Below, piece after piece: positions 32,065 to 32,971 of a DNA stretch of 32,971 nucleotides (position 1 is its first letter; every line of letters starts with the position of its first letter). The translations under genes were made by a program, and so were the position numbers. Under the pieces are notes generated by a model, which did no database searches, was not told the origin of the DNA, and saw nothing but the letters and a program-made list of their open reading frames with translations. Source of the DNA: Oscillospiraceae bacterium (GTDB taxonomy: Bacteria > Bacillota > Clostridia > UMGS1840 > HGM11507); NCBI GenBank assembly GCA_015068665.1, contig SVKB01000024.1:1-32971 (forward strand). The letters are read 5' to 3'.

Positions 32065-32496
32065 ATGGCAATCAAGCAGTTAACAGTATTTGTTCCCAAT
32101 AAAAAAGGTGAAATTGTTTCGGTTACCGATATTCTTGCAAAGAATAACGTAAATATCCGTGCTCTTTCCATTGCAGAAACCGAGGATTTCGGTATTTTGC
32201 GTCTTATTGTAAACGATGAGACTACAGCCGAAAAGGTGCTTAAGGAAAATGAATATCTTATCAAAACAGTTGATGTTGTAGGTGTTAAAATCGGGGATGC
32301 ACCCGGTAAGCTTACAGGCGCCCTTGATGTTCTTGATAAGGCGGATATCAATGTAGAATATCTTTATGCATTTATGGCGCGTACCGAAAAGCACGCCTAT
32401 GTGGTTTTAAGAGTTGAAGATAATTCGGCGGCGGAAAATGCATTGGCGGATGCAGGCTTTAAGCTGATTACCGAAGCGGATATCAATAAGCTTTAA
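32065..32496 (+). CDS. Tandem ACT-domain protein
   Basis: 143 residues made of two ACT domains: KQLTVFVPNKKGEIVSVTDI...FGILRLIV (1-65) and VVGVKIGDAPGKLTGALDVL...HAYVVLRV (about 70-140). ACT domains bind amino acids at dimer interfaces. Its constant pairing with PaaK in anaerobes suggests it binds an aromatic amino acid and adjusts the ligase. AAGGAGGAG site; translated from the PaaK message. No enzymatic motif. Confidence 0.93.
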   Translation: MAIKQLTVFVPNKKGEIVSVTDILAKNNVNIRALSIAETEDFGILRLIVNDETTAEKVLKENEYLIKTVDVVGVKIGDAPGKLTGALDVLDKADINVEYLYAFMARTEKHAYVVLRVEDNSAAENALADAGFKLITEADINKL

Positions 32497-32506
32497 TATT
32501 TAAAGG

Positions 32507-32532
32507 GGTGAAGACTTATCTTCACCTTTTTT
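32507..32532 (+). terminator. Terminator of the paaK-ACT unit
   Basis: Arms GGTGAAGA (32507-32514) and TCTTCACC (32519-32526), loop of four, then TTTTTT. Confidence 0.9.
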
Positions 32533-32533
32533 A

Positions 32534-32589
32534 TTGAATAAATTATAAAGATGTGGTATAATGAGTTTAATCGCGAAACGATTAAACTC
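32534..32589 (+). promoter_or_regulatory. Promoter with immediate downstream palindrome
   Basis: TTGAAT (32534-32539), 17-base spacer, TATAAT (32557-32562) with extended TG. A perfect 11-base inverted repeat GAGTTTAATCG (32563-32573) / CGATTAAACTC (32579-32589) starts at once after the -10 box and could be an operator or 5' hairpin. It presumably serves the secreted-protein gene at 32836 through a 250-base leader of repeats. Confidence 0.55.
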
Positions 32590-32590
32590 A

Positions 32591-32747
32591 GCGATATAAA
32601 TTCCTGACGGAATTTGCGATATACCTTGCGGTGCGATATATTACTTCGTAATGCGATATACCCTTTCGGGGTGAGAAAAAAAGGAATTTATATCATATCG
32701 CTTTGCTTGCAAAATATCGCAAGCGAACTTATGTGAGATTATATCGC
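32591..32747. repeat. Modular hairpin repeat (GCGATAT type)
   Basis: GCGATAT occurs at 32591, 32616, 32633 and 32653, and its complement ATATCGC at 32695, 32714 and 32741. Between the forward copies lie mini-hairpins AATTCC-N4-GGAATT, CCTTGCGG, ATTACTTCGTAAT and CCCTTTCGGGG. The left end GCGATATAAATTCC and the right part GGAATTTATATC are roughly inverted copies, so the whole can fold on itself. No coding potential that I accept. Confidence 0.75.
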
Positions 32748-32835
32748 ACGAGCGTGAGCGAGTATATTGCTGAAAATATTTGGCATCCAAATCCATTCGC
32801 TGATTCTATAGCACGATTGAAAGGTGGTATTTTTA

Positions 32836-32971
32836 TGAAGAAATTGATGGCGTTATTGCTTTGCCTTGTGATTATCTTGCCTGCGATTCCTGCATTTGCA
32901 GAGGAGGATATGTGGCAATATGTATTAGGCACCGACGAATACGGCATTCCCTATGCCATTTTAACGGGCGG
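32836..32971 (+). CDS. Secreted protein, N-terminal part (runs off right edge)
   Basis: 45 codons visible. A classical signal peptide: MKKLMALLLCLVIILPAIPA followed by FAEED, with cleavage predicted after AFA (about residue 22). The visible mature part (MWQYVLGTDEYGIPYAILTG) begins like a repeat-type beta-rich surface protein, too short to classify. The AAAGGTGG site lies eight bases before the ATG. Confidence 0.8.

Noticed and set aside
32729..32947. 72-codon minus-strand frame at the right edge
   Set aside because: Antisense to a gene with a clear signal peptide and ribosome binding site on the plus strand.

Overview
The window looks like the chromosome of a Gram-positive gut or rumen Clostridia (Eubacteriales; an Oscillospiraceae-like lineage is likely but not proven). 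Signs of this are strong AGGAGG-type ribosome binding sites, three T-box leaders, Tn4451-type mobile-element genes and modular hairpin repeats. An accessory left third (1 to about 11.69 kb) is followed by resident chromosome (about 11.69 to 32.97 kb).

Left third: most of an integrative mobilizable element, with every gene on the minus strand. From its right end leftwards it carries a DUF6061-like protein, a zinc-finger protein, a sigma-region-4-like protein, a small C-H-D (transglutaminase/papain-like) protein, an excisionase-like HTH protein and a conserved small protein. Next comes a defence cassette: XRE regulator, two tandem cytosine-5 DNA methyltransferases, an HNH nuclease and an ABC-type ATPase. 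After it come an IncQ/pSK41-type oriT, a DUF3847 protein, a MobA/MobL relaxase, a TnpW-like protein and the start of a large serine recombinase that runs off the left edge. The right end lies inside an XRE regulator gene: the first 42 or so codons survive (stop at 11673) and the rest should lie beyond the left end of the element.

11.8 to 20.6 kb: a DUF6259-like putative glycosidase, translationally coupled to the broken XRE gene. Then comes a copper P1B-ATPase gene (copA) with a CopZ-like domain fused at its C-terminus. copA is bracketed by two 277-bp MITE-like elements in inverted orientation and, inside them, by two short palindromes with the same end sequence. An AraC regulator follows, divergent from a putative carbohydrate-active protein and an overlapping zinc-ribbon protein.

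20.7 to 32.5 kb: three transcription units, each with a consensus promoter, a T-box leader and a CoA-ligase-type adenylating enzyme. Unit 1 (specifier read as CUC, Leu) encodes a LeuA/isopropylmalate-synthase-like protein that has lost its catalytic residues but keeps the LeuA regulatory domain, plus a TIM-barrel/acyl-CoA-ligase fusion. Unit 2 (UUC, Phe) encodes an HTH-cupin-acyl-CoA-ligase fusion. Unit 3 (UUC, Phe) encodes a phenylacetate-CoA ligase (PaaK) and a tandem-ACT protein. A LysR regulator and a divergent sodium:solute symporter lie between units 2 and 3. My inference is a salvage system: when a charged tRNA runs short, the cell activates the matching carboxylic acid (isovalerate, phenylacetate or similar) to its CoA ester, which can be reductively carboxylated and transaminated back to the amino acid. 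Protein partners that bind amino acids (LeuA domain, ACT) could give feedback. The window ends with hairpin repeats and the start of a secreted-protein gene.
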